NCBI RefSeq assembly: GCF_038502225.1
Contig: NC_091352.1
Span: 20,752,716 to 20,816,715, forward strand
Source of the DNA: Cherax quadricarinatus
Lineage: Eukaryota > Arthropoda > Malacostraca > Decapoda > Parastacidae
Direction: 5' to 3'
Length of the DNA stretch: 64,000 bases
The notes under the pieces are model-generated. The model did not search any database. It worked only from the letters and a program-made list of their open reading frames with translations, and was not told where the DNA came from. The number at the start of each line of letters is the position of its first letter. Position 1 is the first letter of the stretch. The position numbers and the translations under genes are program-made. Positions 47,647-57,714 of the stretch are shown piece by piece.

Positions 47647-47648
<2 letters not shown>
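45961..47648 (+). mobile_element. LINE family A reverse transcriptase pseudogene
   Basis: In order: KEIERIPKYFVNYARSKEKI (pre-RT); PMYSAPGPDSWNS; QHGFRAGRSCLSQLLDRYDK (fingers); SCAPQGTVLAPILFLILISD (motif B region); SFADGTRIAMTV (motif C, where the second Asp of F-A-D-D is Gly); MIGWIMRTFKTRD; LKFLDLYSLERSRESYVIIY; and RGPRLFSYLPTYIRGIT at the end. Many stops and frameshifts. It would have copied LINE RNA at a nicked target. The endonuclease is missing (5' truncation) and the C-terminus breaks off in a (CA)n tract at 47648. CR1/jockey-type, exact clade unsure. Confidence 0.85.

Positions 47649-47725
<77 letters not shown>
47648..47725. repeat. (CA)n microsatellite replacing the LINE A terminus
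   Basis: The tract begins inside the codons after GIT, where the window-start copy continues with N-R-P-L-A-V-F. Confidence 0.95.
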
Positions 47726-47728
<3 letters not shown>

Positions 47729-47882
47729 TTCACACTCAGCTCAAATCTCTCCAAGCTTTTAAGGCTTTTACTCTCCGTCACTACTTCACCAATTCTTGAA
47801 ACTTTCCCAACACACAACCCATGATAAAGGAGAGAGACTTTCTCACCAAGTTATGGATCCATGCCTCCTGACTCTCTCTCTG

Positions 47883-47911
<29 letters not shown>
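47883..47911. repeat. (CA)n microsatellite at the 5' edge of LINE B
   Basis: It directly precedes the 5'-truncated LINE fragment. Confidence 0.95.
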
Positions 47912-47912
<1 letters not shown>

Positions 47913-47913
<1 letters not shown>

Positions 47914-48656
47914 GCACAGAAGACCACAGACAGAGTATAGGCTAGGTGACCAAAGACTGCAAACCTCACTCAAGGAGAAAGATCTTGGGGTGAGTATAAC
48001 ACCGAGCATGTCTCCGGAAGCACACATCAATCAGATAACTGCTGCAGCATATGGGCGCCTGGCAAACCTGAGAACAGCATTCCGATACCTTAGTAAGGAA
48101 TCATTCAAGACACTGTACACCGTGTATGTCAGGCCCATACTGGAGTATGCAGCACCTGTTTGGAACCCGCACTTGATAAAGCACGTCAAGAAACTAGAGA
48201 AAGTACAAAGGTTTGCGACAAGGTTAGTTCCAGAGCTAAGGGGAATGTCCTATGAAGAAAGATTAAGGGAAATCGGCCTGACGACACTGGAGGACAGGAG
48301 GGTCAGGGAAGACATGATAACGACATATAAAATACTGCGTGGAATAGACAAGGTGGACAAAGACAGGATGTTCCAGGGAGGGGACACAGAAACAAGAGGC
48401 CACAATTGGAAGTTGAAGACACAAATGAGTCAGAGAGATAGTAGGAAGTATTTCTTCAGTCATAGAGTTGTAAGGCAGTGGAATAGCCTAGGAAATGACG
48501 TAGTGGAGGCAGGAACCATACACAGTTTTAAGACGAGGTTTAATAAAGCTCAATGGAGCGGGGAGAGAGAGGGCCCAGTAGCAACCGGTGAAGAGGCGGG
48601 GCCAGGAGCTAAGACTCGACCCCTGCAACCACAAATAGGTGAGTACAAATAGGTGA
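47913..48656 (+). mobile_element. LINE family B C-terminal ORF fragment, open
   Basis: An open frame of about 250 codons: YRLGDQRLQTSLKEKDLGVS, AHINQITAAAYGRLANLRTA, LYTVYVRPILEYAAPVWNPH, EKVQRFATRLVPELRGMSYE, IGLTTLEDRRVREDMITTYK, SHRVVRQWNSLGNDVVEAGT, and the end TRPLQPQIGEYK. This is the post-catalytic RT thumb/connection region and the C-terminus. The catalytic motifs (F-A-D-D) lie upstream and are missing. It ends in a tandem tail (aaataggtgagtac twice) and a short (CA)n. The frame is intact, so it is younger than LINE A or C. Spacing to LINE C is nil. Confidence 0.85.
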
Positions 48657-48675
48657 GTACACACACACACAATAG

Positions 48676-51215
48676 GAACACTTCACTCTGGAGGTCCCAA
48701 GGTGGTAATTGCAGTGATGTATAACCGACCACAATAGAACAAGAGGCCAAGGTAAGAGTATGATGAGAGTAATTGAGCGATGGTTGACACACTGGCTGAA
48801 ATGGCCAGAAGGGCTCATGCGAGCAGGGCAAAGTTACTGATTATGGGTGACTTCATCCACAAGGAAATCGACTGGGAGAACCTGGAGCCACATGGGAGCC
48901 CAGAACATGGAGGGCTAAGATGATGGAGATGGTACTGGAAAACCTCATGTACCAACACGTAAGGGACATTACCAGAGAGGAGAGGATGAACCAGCGAGAC
49001 TAGACCTAGGATGGACATTACATATGAAAGACCCCTCGGGGCCAGTGATCACATGGTTCTGAGCTTCGAATACATAGTAGAGTTACAAGTGGAGAGAGAG
49101 GCAGGAAGGGCAGGACGAATGAAGCCAAACTACAAGAAAAGGGACTACGCAGGCATGGAGAATTTCCTGCACGGGGTTCGCAGACAGAGAGAACTGGCAG
49201 GAGGTCAGTAAACGAGATGATGGAATGTGTGACAACAAAATGCAAGGAAGCTGAGGAGAGGTTTGTACCCAGGGGTAACAGAAATAATAAAAAGCCAGGA
49301 TGAGCCCTTGATTTACCCATAGGTGTAGTGAGGCCAAAACTAAGTGTGCTAAAGAATGGAAGAAATATAGAAGGCAAAGGACCCAGGAGAATAAGGAGAG
49401 CAGTCGTATAACCAGAAACGAATATGCACAGGTAAGAAGGGAGTCCCAACGAAAGCCAGATCTGACCCGAAGTTGCTGTACAGCCACATTAAGAGGAAAA
49501 CAACAGTCAAGGAACAGGTAATCTTACTGAGGAAGGAAGGAGGGGAGATGACAAGAAACGACCGCGAAGTATGTGACGAGCTCAGCATGAGATTCAAAGT
49601 GTTCACAGAGGAGACAGAAGGGACTCCAGAAAGACGGAGAGGTGGGGTACACCACCAAGTGTTGGACACAATACATACAACCGAGGAAGAAGTGAAGAGG
49701 CTCCTAAGCGAGTTAGATACCTCAAAGGCAATGGGGCCAGATACCATCTCTCCATGGGTCCTGAGAGCGTGAGCAGAGGCGCTATGTGTACCACTAACAA
49801 TCTTCAACACATCTATCGAAACAGGGCGACTACCTAAGGTATGGAAGACAGCAAATGTAGTCCCAGTTTTTAAAAAGGGAGATACACGAAGCATTAAACT
49901 ACAGATCAGTGCCACTGACATGTATAGTATGCAGGAGAAGAGTGGTGAAGCACCTAGAAAGGAACGAATGAGCTTATCAACGACAGCCAGCACGGTTTCA
50001 GGGACGGGAAGTCCTGTGTCACAAACCTACTGGAGTTCTATGACAGGGTGACAGCTGTAAGACAAGAGAGAAAGGGGTGGGTAGATTGCATTTTCTTGGA
50101 CTGCAAGAAAGCGTTTAACACAGTTCGACACAAGATATTAGTGCAAAAGCTGCATGACCATGCAAGGATAACAGGGAAGGCACTACAATGAATCAAGGAA
50201 TACCTGTCAGGAAGACAACAGTGAGTCATGGTACTTGGCGAGGTGTCAGAGTGGCCGCCTGTAACGAGCGGGGTTCCTCAGGGGTGCTGTTTCTGGTATT
50301 TGTAAACGACATGACGGAAGGAATAGACTCCGAAGTGTCCTTGTTTGCAGATGAAGTTGATGAGAAAAAATCAATAGGACGAGGGCCAGGCATAACTACA
50401 AAGGGATCTGGGCAGGCTGTAGGCCTGGTCCAGCAACTGGCTCCTGGAGTTGAACCTCACCAAGTGCAAAGTCATGAAGATCGGGGAAGGGCAAAGAAGA
50501 CCGCAGACGGATTACAGTGTAGGGGGGGGGGCAGAGACTACAAACCTCACTTAAGGAAAAGGATCTTGGGGTGAGTATAATACCGAGCACATCTCCTGAG
50601 GCACACATCAACCAAATAATTGCTGCAGCATACGGGCGCCTAGCAAACCTAAGAACAGCATTCCGGCATCTTAATAATGAATCGTTCAAGACCTTGTACG
50701 CTGTGTAAATGCATTTGGTCCATATTGGAGTATACAGCACCAGTTTGGAACCCCTACCTAGCCAGCACGCAAGGAAACTAGAGAAAGTGCAAAAGTTTGC
50801 AACAAGATTAGCCCCGGAGTTAAGGGGTATATAATACGTGGAGAGGTTAAGGGAAATCGACCTGACGACACTGGAAGACAGGAGAGATAGAGGGGTTATG
50901 ATAACGGCATATAAAAAACTTAGAGGAATCGACAATGTGGACAGAGACAGGATGTTCCAGAGTTGGGACACAGCAACAAGGGGTCACAGTTGGAAGCTGA
51001 AGACTCAAATGAATCATAAGGATATTAGGATGTATTTCTTCAGTCCCAGAGTTGTCAGGAAGTTGAATAATCTGGGAAGTGATGTAGTGGAGGAATGATG
51101 CATACATATCTTTAAGAAGAGGTATGATAAAGCTCATGGAGCAGGAAGAGTGATCATAGCGACCAGTGAAGAGGCGAGGCCAGGAGCTGTGACTCAACCC
51201 CTGCAACCACACTAG
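48676..51215 (+). mobile_element. LINE family B pseudogene, endonuclease to 3' tail
   Basis: Endonuclease: MGDFIHKEIDWENLEPHG (48844 on), then DITYERPLGASDHMVLSF with the S-D-H triad (49044-49052). RT: ELDTSKAMGPDTISPWVLRA, TGRLPKVWKTANVVPVFKKG, SQHGFRDGKSCVTNLLEFYD, IFLDCKKAFNTVRHKIL (motif A), TSGVPQGC (motif B), LFLVFVNDMTEGID, then FADE where a 5-base deletion relative to the copy at 53.99 kb removed part of F-A-D-D. C-terminal: EIDLTTLEDRRDRGVMITAY. 3' tail gtgaagaggcgaggccagga and aggtgagtac. Numerous frameshifts; inactive. This is the longest copy in the window. Confidence 0.85.
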
Positions 51216-52221
51216 GTGAGTACACGTACACACATCCTCCACTTCAGTTGCGGTGCGTCTAAAAACGAATGATATTTTGGTATATATTACTCGTCGGATA
51301 ATTATACGCAAATTTAGGTAATTAATATACGTTAAAATATCGAAAAATATCATAACCTAATCGAAAATAACTAAATGATAAGAAAAATTTTATTCTTGCA
51401 GAAATTCACGCACTTCACTTTGTGTGAAAATATCAAAACAAGACAAGTTTGTTGACATGCTGTTTTAAGGAGTTTCAGTAAATTAGTTGTAGAAATTTGG
51501 GTAGTTTTGAGCGTTGTGTAAAAATATAAAGCTGAAAGCACACACAAGAAGTGAGCAAAGTAAGGAGAGTAAGAGCGGTCTCGGGCGTGAAAAATAATGT
51601 GGGTCAGTTTAAAAGAGGCGAGTGTGTTCAAGTTGCCTGGGAGTGAAGGTATTTGCTGCTGGTTCCATGCGAGATTTTAGGAATCGTAGACTAGATGAAT
51701 GAAAAAACAATGACAGTGTAAAACAAGGGGATGGAAACAGGAAAACAAAGTTTATTGCGTATTTGAACCTCAAAGTGAAGTGTTCATTAGATGATCTGCT
51801 GAAGAGGACTTCAGTGACAAGTCGAAATATATAATATTCATTTGCTTCTGCCTAAATTTAGATTCATGCCTCTTATCGATAAGTGTTTATCACACGTCAT
51901 TTGAAAAGAGTAGTGTGTGTTTAGGATATTGAAAAAAGAATGTCTTTGGCAATGGATGCTTAGAAGAAAATTTGGCAGTATAACAAGCAGACTCTTTTTG
52001 TATGGATATGAGACATGGTCTTTAAATGTTGCAGCGAGGCTGGGGTAAGTGGCAAGATATCCTGTTTAACATATAGGAAATATTAATGCTTTGCAGGGGT
52101 AAGGAGGAACATTTTTTTTTTAAATCAAAGAATGAAACAGTAGTTGAAGAGGATGAATGATTCTTAGCTAAAGAAATTTCTAGGAGGAACTGGGAGGAAG
52201 GGGGGCTTGAGCAATCAGCAG
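51216..52221. other. Mostly unassigned; possible small LINE scrap at 51955-52045
   Basis: The plus-strand reading SRLFLYGYETWSLNVAARL at about 51987-52043 resembles the L-Y-G-C-E-x-W block of RTE/jockey-like LINE C-termini. It is too short to be sure. Otherwise nothing. Confidence 0.35.
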
Positions 52222-52375
52222 GCGTAAGAACATAAGGGAGAAACACAGCAACAGGCCAAAAGGCCTGCTGCTGTGTTACACTCATCAAACCCAAACCCAC
52301 TCCATTTTCAGTGCTACCCAGTCCTCCTCTGGGAGGACACTGTTGTACTTGTTCTGGTTCTCAGCACCACCCCCT
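52222..52375 (+). repeat. Dispersed repeat copy (gaacata...cagcaggcc family)
   Basis: gtaagaacataagggagaaa, cacagcaacaggcca, then caaacccaaacccactccat and agtgctacccagtcctcctc. It parallels the repeat at 31034-31320. Confidence 0.6.
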
Positions 52376-52559
52376 TAGTCGTCTCTCTCTCTCTCTCTTT
52401 ATACAATTGATGTATTGGGTTAGATTTAAGCGTTCCTAACTATATTTACAGGATTAAAGCTGTTAACTTCCTCAGCTCATTTGGAAGCCTGTTTATGCGA
52501 CATGCAAATAGGGAATAAGATGAAGTTGGTGCCATCTATGAGCTAGCAATTTCATTCGG

Positions 52560-53060
52560 TCAATTAAATTTATTTCGTCGATGACATTTTGTTGTACCAA
52601 CGTTTTCCAGACTCGAGACATCATGGGAATAAATGATCTCAGATGAAGCGATGATTAAGATTTCAGTGTAGTTGCTGTTTGCTGCCCGTCTTGTTGTGTA
52701 TAAGCTTAGATCTCGCTGTCCTTGGAGTGGAGCTAAGTGTCGTAATTTCACAATATTCTCCTTGTACATAACAGTAAGGCCACCCTCATCTCTCTGGTGT
52801 CGAAGACTCTGCTGAAATGACAGATCTGTCCAGGCTGTGTCCGGGTGAGAGATGAGTCGTCTTGCTATGTTGTCTATTCTGTCAAGAAGTCGCAGATGAG
52901 ACGGAGGGCAAGCAGCCCAAGAAAGTGGAGCATGCTCAAGGCGTGAGTGTACTTGTGGCTATTATAAAAACATGCAACTTTTACTTTTTGTTAGATTTAC
53001 AACGTGGTTCTTCATAGTCAGTTTGGAGTCAAATTTCATCCCAAGGGTAAAAGCTTCGTC
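52560..53060 (-). mobile_element. LINE relic of a third family (LSWxxCPPSHLRLLDRI), minus
   Basis: Minus strand: LGMKFDSKLTMKNHVVNLTK (about 53050-52990); after a break, LEHAPLSWAACPPSHLRLLD, RIDNIARRLISHPD, SLRHQRDEGGLTVMYKENIV, KLRHLAPLQGQRDLSLYTTR, ending KCHRRNKFN and a stop at 52560. The stretch from about 52955 to 52560 is one open frame. This is the region C-terminal to the RT palm of a jockey/CR1-superfamily LINE distinct from A and B. Catalytic motifs are absent; a deletion joins the two parts. Confidence 0.75.
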
Positions 53061-53065
53061 CCCTG

Positions 53066-53148
53066 GTACCAACGCGCGCGCGTATTCACGCCCGCACGCA
53101 CGTACGCATGCACACACGCACGCACACACATGCGCGCGCACACACACC
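53066..53148. repeat. Alternating purine-pyrimidine (CG/CA) tract
   Basis: acgcgcgcgcgt and later cacgcacgcacgtacgcatg, acacacatgcgcgcgc. A mixed CA/CG repeat with strong Z-DNA potential by composition. Confidence 0.85.
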
Positions 53149-53530
53149 AGTGAAGAGGCGGGGCCAGGAGCTTGGACTCGACCCCTGCAACCTCAACTAG
53201 GTGAGTACAAGTAGGTGAGCACACCCACACACACACACAAACACACACACAAACACACACACACACACACACGCACACGCTCTTGCTTGTTTCTTCTGGC
53301 TGTCTCTTTTTCTCTCTCTCTTGCTCTCTATCCCTCCCTCTCTCTTTCCTTGTCTCTTTTCCCTTCTCCCTCCCTCTCGCCCACGTCAACATATCATTTA
53401 TTCCTAACTCTTTTTTTGTTAATGTCAACTTTTCTCTCAACTTTTGGTTAAGATTTCTGAACATATTTGATTCTCATTTATTCATTCGAGCTTATCAAAT
53501 TTCAACAGACATTGACTCCTTTGGAAAGTT

Positions 53531-53597
<67 letters not shown>

Positions 53598-53713
53598 CAG
53601 AGGTACGATGAAGCTCATGGTTCAGGGAGTGACCTAGCAGCGACCAGTGAAGAGGCGGGTCCAGGAGCTTGGACTCGACCCCTGCAACCTCAACTAGGTG
53701 AGAACTAGGTGAG

Positions 53714-53774
<61 letters not shown>

Positions 53775-53892
53775 CATAGGTACGATAAAGCTCATGGTTC
53801 AGGGAGTGACCTAGTATCGACCAGTGAAGAGGCGGGGCCAGGAGCTTGGACTCGACCCCTGCAACCTCAACTAGGTGAGAACTAGGTGAGTG

Positions 53893-53923
<31 letters not shown>

Positions 53924-53928
53924 ACACG
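53149..53928 (+). repeat. Three copies of the LINE B 3' tail, each joined to (CA)n
   Basis: Tail copies at 53149-53220, 53597-53716 and 53773-53893 share gtgaagaggcgg(g/t)(g/t)cc, aggagcttggactcgacccc and tgcaacctcaactaggtgag. The last two form tandem units of about 176 bp, [(CA)n + ggtacgatgaagctcatggt ... tail]. The first copy is followed by (CA)n and a C/T-rich stretch (53280-53400). Confidence 0.9.
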
Positions 53929-53934
53929 CTTTTT

Positions 53935-54356
53935 TTTGGTGTATGTGAATGACATGACGTAAGGGATAGACTCAGAAGCAACCCTGTTTGCAGATGATAT
54001 GAAGTTAATGAGGAAAATTAAATCGGATGAGGATCAGGCAGGACTACAAAGAGACCAGGACAGGCTGGAAGCCTGGTCCAGAAACTGGCTCCTAGAATTT
54101 AAACCCGCCAAATGCAAATTCATGAAGATTGAAGAGTATAGGCTAGGTAGCCAAAGACTGCAAACCTCACTCAAAGATAAGGATCTTGGGGTGAGTATAA
54201 TACCGAGCACATCTCCTGAGGCGCACATCAACCAGATAACTGCTGCAGCATGTGGGCATCTGGTAAACCTGAGAATAACGTTCCGACACCTCGGTAAGGA
54301 ATCGTTTGACGATTCTGTACATGGTGTAGGTCAGGCCCATACTGGAGTATGAAGCA
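53935..54356 (+). mobile_element. LINE family B RT fragment with intact F-A-D-D
   Basis: LVYVNDMT, stop, GIDSEATLFADDMKLMRKIK, DEDQAGLQRDQDRLEAWSRN, WLLEFKPAKCKFMKIEEYRL, then KDLGVSIIPSTSPEAHINQI and TFRHLGKESF, ending in a frameshift. Motif C (catalytic Asp-Asp, codons about 53992-53997) is intact. It is truncated by (CA)n on the 5' side and by unrelated sequence at about 54356. Confidence 0.85.
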
Positions 54357-54469
54357 CCTAACCTAACACATTCACCGTCACTCAGTCTTTGTCTCATTGT
54401 TCCTATCAAGTTTATTTCTCTTTAATTCCTACATTTGATCTTGATAATTTTTAACTTATACAAAGTAAA

Positions 54470-54545
54470 AGGACACAAGTGCAACTAATGTGACATTTAA
54501 TTGTGGCAACGTTTCGCTCTCCAGGAGCTTTATCAAGCCATTACA
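54470..54545 (-). mobile_element. Hammerhead-like repeat, second family, 3' of the PLE endonuclease
   Basis: Same strand as the GIY-YIG fragment at 55095-54826 and about 286 bp beyond its stop. It ends in ttagttgcacttgtgtcctt. It matches both arms of 21750-21920. Position and orientation fit the 3' pseudo-LTR of a Penelope-like element. Confidence 0.7.
54504..54540 (-). ncRNA. Hammerhead ribozyme-like motif (best-folding TTGATAA copy)
   Basis: Minus strand: stem I strand TGGC (54540-54537); box TTGATAA (54536-54530); extra A; stem II GCTC/GAGC with loop CTGGA, perfect; GAAA (54515-54512); CGTT; stem I strand GCCA (54507-54504), giving 4 perfect pairs. Positions 3/8 are U and A. The predicted cut is 54508|54507 after GUU. 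Non-canonical points: U3/A8 and the extra A before stem II. Confidence 0.6.
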
Positions 54546-54626
54546 AACAATACATGGACACAGAGGGTATATAAAGGCTCAGAGTGAGGTGCAATACTTG
54601 TGAGGTAACATTTCGATGTTCAATAG

Positions 54627-54653
54627 TGGTAGTAGTAGTAGTAGTAGTAGTAG
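54627..54653. repeat. (GTA)n microsatellite
   Basis: Nine GTA units in the PLE 3' region. Confidence 0.95.
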
Positions 54654-54825
54654 TGACAAAAGTAATACAATATGATAGAGCAATTAATTCGTACAAGAGT
54701 AAAAGGATATAAAAGCTATTACTTGGGTAACATAAAAATAGGTTGGACAAATATAGACTGGAAAGAGGCAGCTTGTTTCAGTGTACACTCTCCGTAATGT
54801 GCTTTGTGTAGTATAACAGGAGAGA

Positions 54826-55095
54826 CTATGTGATGGCAGGGTTTACTGTTTTCAGGAGGATTCTTGCTAAGACTTCGGAGATGGTGAAGCTGCCGTTGTT
54901 TTGTTTAATTGTATTCGAAACAGCGATCAGTGCTGATTCGAGGCACTTGCGTCTGCGGAAATTAGTTTCTTTGATCACTAATTGTGCGTCTCTGAATTTC
55001 ATGAGATGATTGGTGGAATTTCGGTGTTGTACACAGGCGTTGTTCAAGTTATCGTTCCTACATGCGTAAACGTGTTCATTGAGGCGGGTGTCGAG
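54826..55095 (-). mobile_element. Penelope-like element GIY-YIG endonuclease fragment
   Basis: Minus strand: SRNLDTRLNEHVYACRNDN, NNACVQHRNSTNHLMKF, QLVIKETNFRRRKCLESALI, ending LARILLKTVNPAIT and a stop at 54826. The R-L-x-E-H block and the K-C-L-E-S-A-L-I block, with its catalytic Glu, are the second half of the GIY-YIG domain that follows the RT in PLEs. The N-terminal GIY and YIG residues are missing; sequence upstream of about 55095 is unrelated. The remaining frame is open to its stop. Confidence 0.8.
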
Positions 55096-55137
55096 GTTTC
55101 TAGAAACCCCATCTTCCCAGTACCTCCACCTCCCCAT

Positions 55138-55433
55138 CTCTAAAATCTCAATTCCTTCGTTTTTTAACTGCTAAATCCGTTTGCTCCCTCGGCTTTGTCA
55201 GTTTAATAATATCACTAATAATTTTTCCTATCCCCTATCAAAACTTAATGATAAAGCCACATCCTCAGTCTCATTTTCACTCTGTCACCACCCCTTTAAC
55301 ATCTCTTTTTCCCTCTATTGACTCCCTCGTCGATATTTCACTACTTCATTCTCTCTACCTCATCATTCCACTAATCTCCTCTCCTACCACTTGCACCCAC
55401 CCTCCTATACCCAGTCTTGAGTTGATGTGGTCA
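55138..55433. other. No gene recognised
   Basis: C/T-rich sequence; nothing supported. Confidence 0.5.
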
Positions 55434-55617
55434 GTCCATCAATCTTTTCAAGACTGATGGGCTGAGCACATCGACTCAAGGCTGAGGGACTGATTACCTC
55501 AAACTCCTCCTGTTCTTCACCATTCTCCTTTGTATGAACTGATGAAGAAAGTGTGTGGCGAAACGTTTTCCCCTTAAAGATACCCAAGTGTTGCACATGT
55601 GTCTAATTTATCACCAT
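55434..55617 (+). mobile_element. Hammerhead-like repeat, single arm (CTGATGA type)
   Basis: Aligns with 5040-5204: actgatgggctgagcacatc, gactcaaggctgagggactg, attacctca, tcctttgtatgaactgatga, then gtgtgtggcgaaacgttttc and gttgcacatgtgtctaattt. Box CTGATGA at 55539-55545. The stem II 5' strand has changed (GAAAG for GCCAC), so stem II is broken here. Confidence 0.6.
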
Positions 55618-55871
55618 GTTAATACTTGAGAAAGCCACACCCAGTGGAGATCTTGCTGTCACACAACAGGTTGATGACTGACTGGTTGATGATTAACGTC
55701 TGTATAGTTTGCATTTACCTAATACGTTAATTACATGAATAAAATAGTCTACGTTCAGATAAAATGCATTCTACCATCAAGTGATTAATTTATATTTAGG
55801 CCAAATTGTCTATAAGAGCCAAAATCCACGTCATGGGGTTAAGGTAACTCAGTTCTTGAGAGCTTGGACAT

Positions 55872-56203
55872 ACACACACAACGACAATCCTACACCATTA
55901 ATCCCCTAGGGATTAATAGTGTGGGATTAACCGTGAATTGTGACATACGGCAATTAACTTGTAGCTCCCCAGGTGAATTCTCCGCCAGTGTTCTGAATTC
56001 CTTTTCAACTTCTAAGCGTGAAAGAACCACACTTCTAAGTGTGGTTTGGACGCATTTTATTCTTAGAAGAATAAAATGCGTCCAAAAGATTTTCGGAGAA
56101 TTCAGCTGGGAAGCTGCAAGCTAATTACCGTACGATATCACAATTCAGCGCTAAACAGATAATCCTTAAGGGACTAGTGGCGTGGGACTGTCATTGTGTG
56201 TGT
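55872..56203. mobile_element. Foldback element with ~120-bp inverted arms
   Basis: The left arm (55872-55990) and right arm (about 56090-56203) are inverted: gaattgtgacatacggcaat, taacttgtagctcccc on the left; the complement of ggtaattagcttgcagcttc on the right. The centre 56046-56089 is itself a palindrome, tttggacgcattttattctt and its complement. No ORF. Confidence 0.75.
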
Positions 56204-56871
56204 TCGTCACTTAAAACAGTTAATCGCCGTAGTGTCTACATGGAGTCTACCTGGAGGTTATTCCGGGGATAAACGCCCCTGTGGCCCGGTCCAGGACCAG
56301 TCTGACATACCAAGAGGCAGCTAATACTGTGTAGTAATAGCGAAATGGTACACATAGGTAATCGTAGGTAACGATACTGAAACAAGAATTTTTGTATATA
56401 AATCAGTCCTTGGAGTCTGTGTTTCCAGTTTTGATAGTGTAGTGCAAATTCACCATCACACCAGTTTCAGCTATGTAGTAGTAAGTATTATCATCTAATA
56501 ACTTACCTTAAAATCTGAAGGACTGAGACTGGAGGAGGATGCATTCAGAATAACATCTACACAAAATACACAAAACAGTTAAGTACCTATAAACTATTCG
56601 GATAGAGCTGTACAATTTTTATAAAAGTGTTTCTGGCTGAGATGCTGCTGCAAAGACTTTGACCGAAGGTTTGTTGCAGGTGGTTAAAGTGGGTTAAGTC
56701 TATTGATTACACGAGGATGATTAAGACTTTACTTCAATTGATCACCAGCATTCAAGAATACTTTAATCTCTGAGTATTGTACCCAAGATTGTGCCACTAA
56801 AGTAGAGATGTGTTTCTTGGGAGATATACAAAATAACATTGTATTTTCAGTGTTGAGACTTGCACCGTTAT

Positions 56872-56872
<1 letters not shown>
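56204..56872. other. Mostly unassigned; LINE A tail relic at 56238-56310 (minus)
   Basis: The minus strand has gaccgggccacaggggcgtt, tatccccggaataacctcca, resembling the family A tail. The remainder shows no gene. Confidence 0.5.

Positions 56873-56930
<58 letters not shown>
56873..56930. repeat. (GA)n microsatellite
   Basis: About 28 GA units. Confidence 0.97.
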
Positions 56931-56934
<4 letters not shown>

Positions 56935-57059
56935 TTGCAGAGAGGGTCGGAGTTTATTTTATTATTTATTAACATATCAGCCGTTTCCCACCGAGGCAAG
57001 GTCATCAGAAGAAGAAGAAATACTTTTACCATCATTCATGCTATCACTGTTGGAGGTCT

Positions 57060-57714
57060 CAATCTTAAATTACGTACTCATCTCTGTTCTACTCCTAGCC
57101 ACTGTTCTCGTCCTGTCCTCTATTTTCTTCCTGTCCTCCTGTCCCTTATTTTTCCACTGTTCTTCCGTTTCCGGTTCTTCTCTGATCCCGTTCTCGTTTC
57201 TCCTCTTTGTCATCTGTTTTCTTCTTGTCTTCGTTTTTACCCTGTCATCTGTGCTCCTATTCAGTGTTATCCTCGTGTTCTTGTATTCCTTCCTCTGGTG
57301 TTTCTGTTGCATCTAACGTTTTTTATTCTTCTCCAGTTCTCTGTTCTCCTGTCACCTGGCCCCTGTTCTCTTCTCGTCACGTGTCCCGTGTTCTCCTGTC
57401 ACCTGTAACATGTTCTCCTTTTGCCTGTTCCTTTGCCACCTGTTTTCCTGTCACCTGCTCTAATTCCTGTCATCTGGTCTCTTGTTTTTGTTCTCCTTTT
57501 CCCAGTTCTTCCCTTCCCTATTCTGCTGTCCCCTACTCCTGTTCTCTTCTCGTTCCCTGTTTTATCTGTCCCTTATTCTTCTGTTCTCTCTTCATGTGAT
57601 GTTCTGTCCCCTATTTTTCCAGTCCTCTTTTCTTCCCCTGTGCCGTGTTCTTCGCCTGCTGTTCGTTCTCCTTCAGCCCCATGTTCACCTTTCCTCTGTA
57701 ATCCAGTCCTATAT
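57060..57714. repeat. Pyrimidine-rich degenerate repeat (ttctcctgtcacctg)
   Basis: Irregular repetition of ttctcctgtc, cctgttctc and cacctg. Long frames (SVFFLSS and SPVTCS) are low-complexity artefacts. Confidence 0.75.

Noticed and set aside
47516..47817. Val/Cys and Thr/His-alternating frames
   Set aside because: Translations of (CA)n/(GT)n; the same applies at 13984-14097, 52962-53955 and 59190-59335.
49018..49993. Long minus-strand frames (up to 214 codons)
   Set aside because: Antisense shadows of the plus-strand LINE B ORF; they show no motif, whereas the plus strand shows ordered endonuclease and RT motifs.
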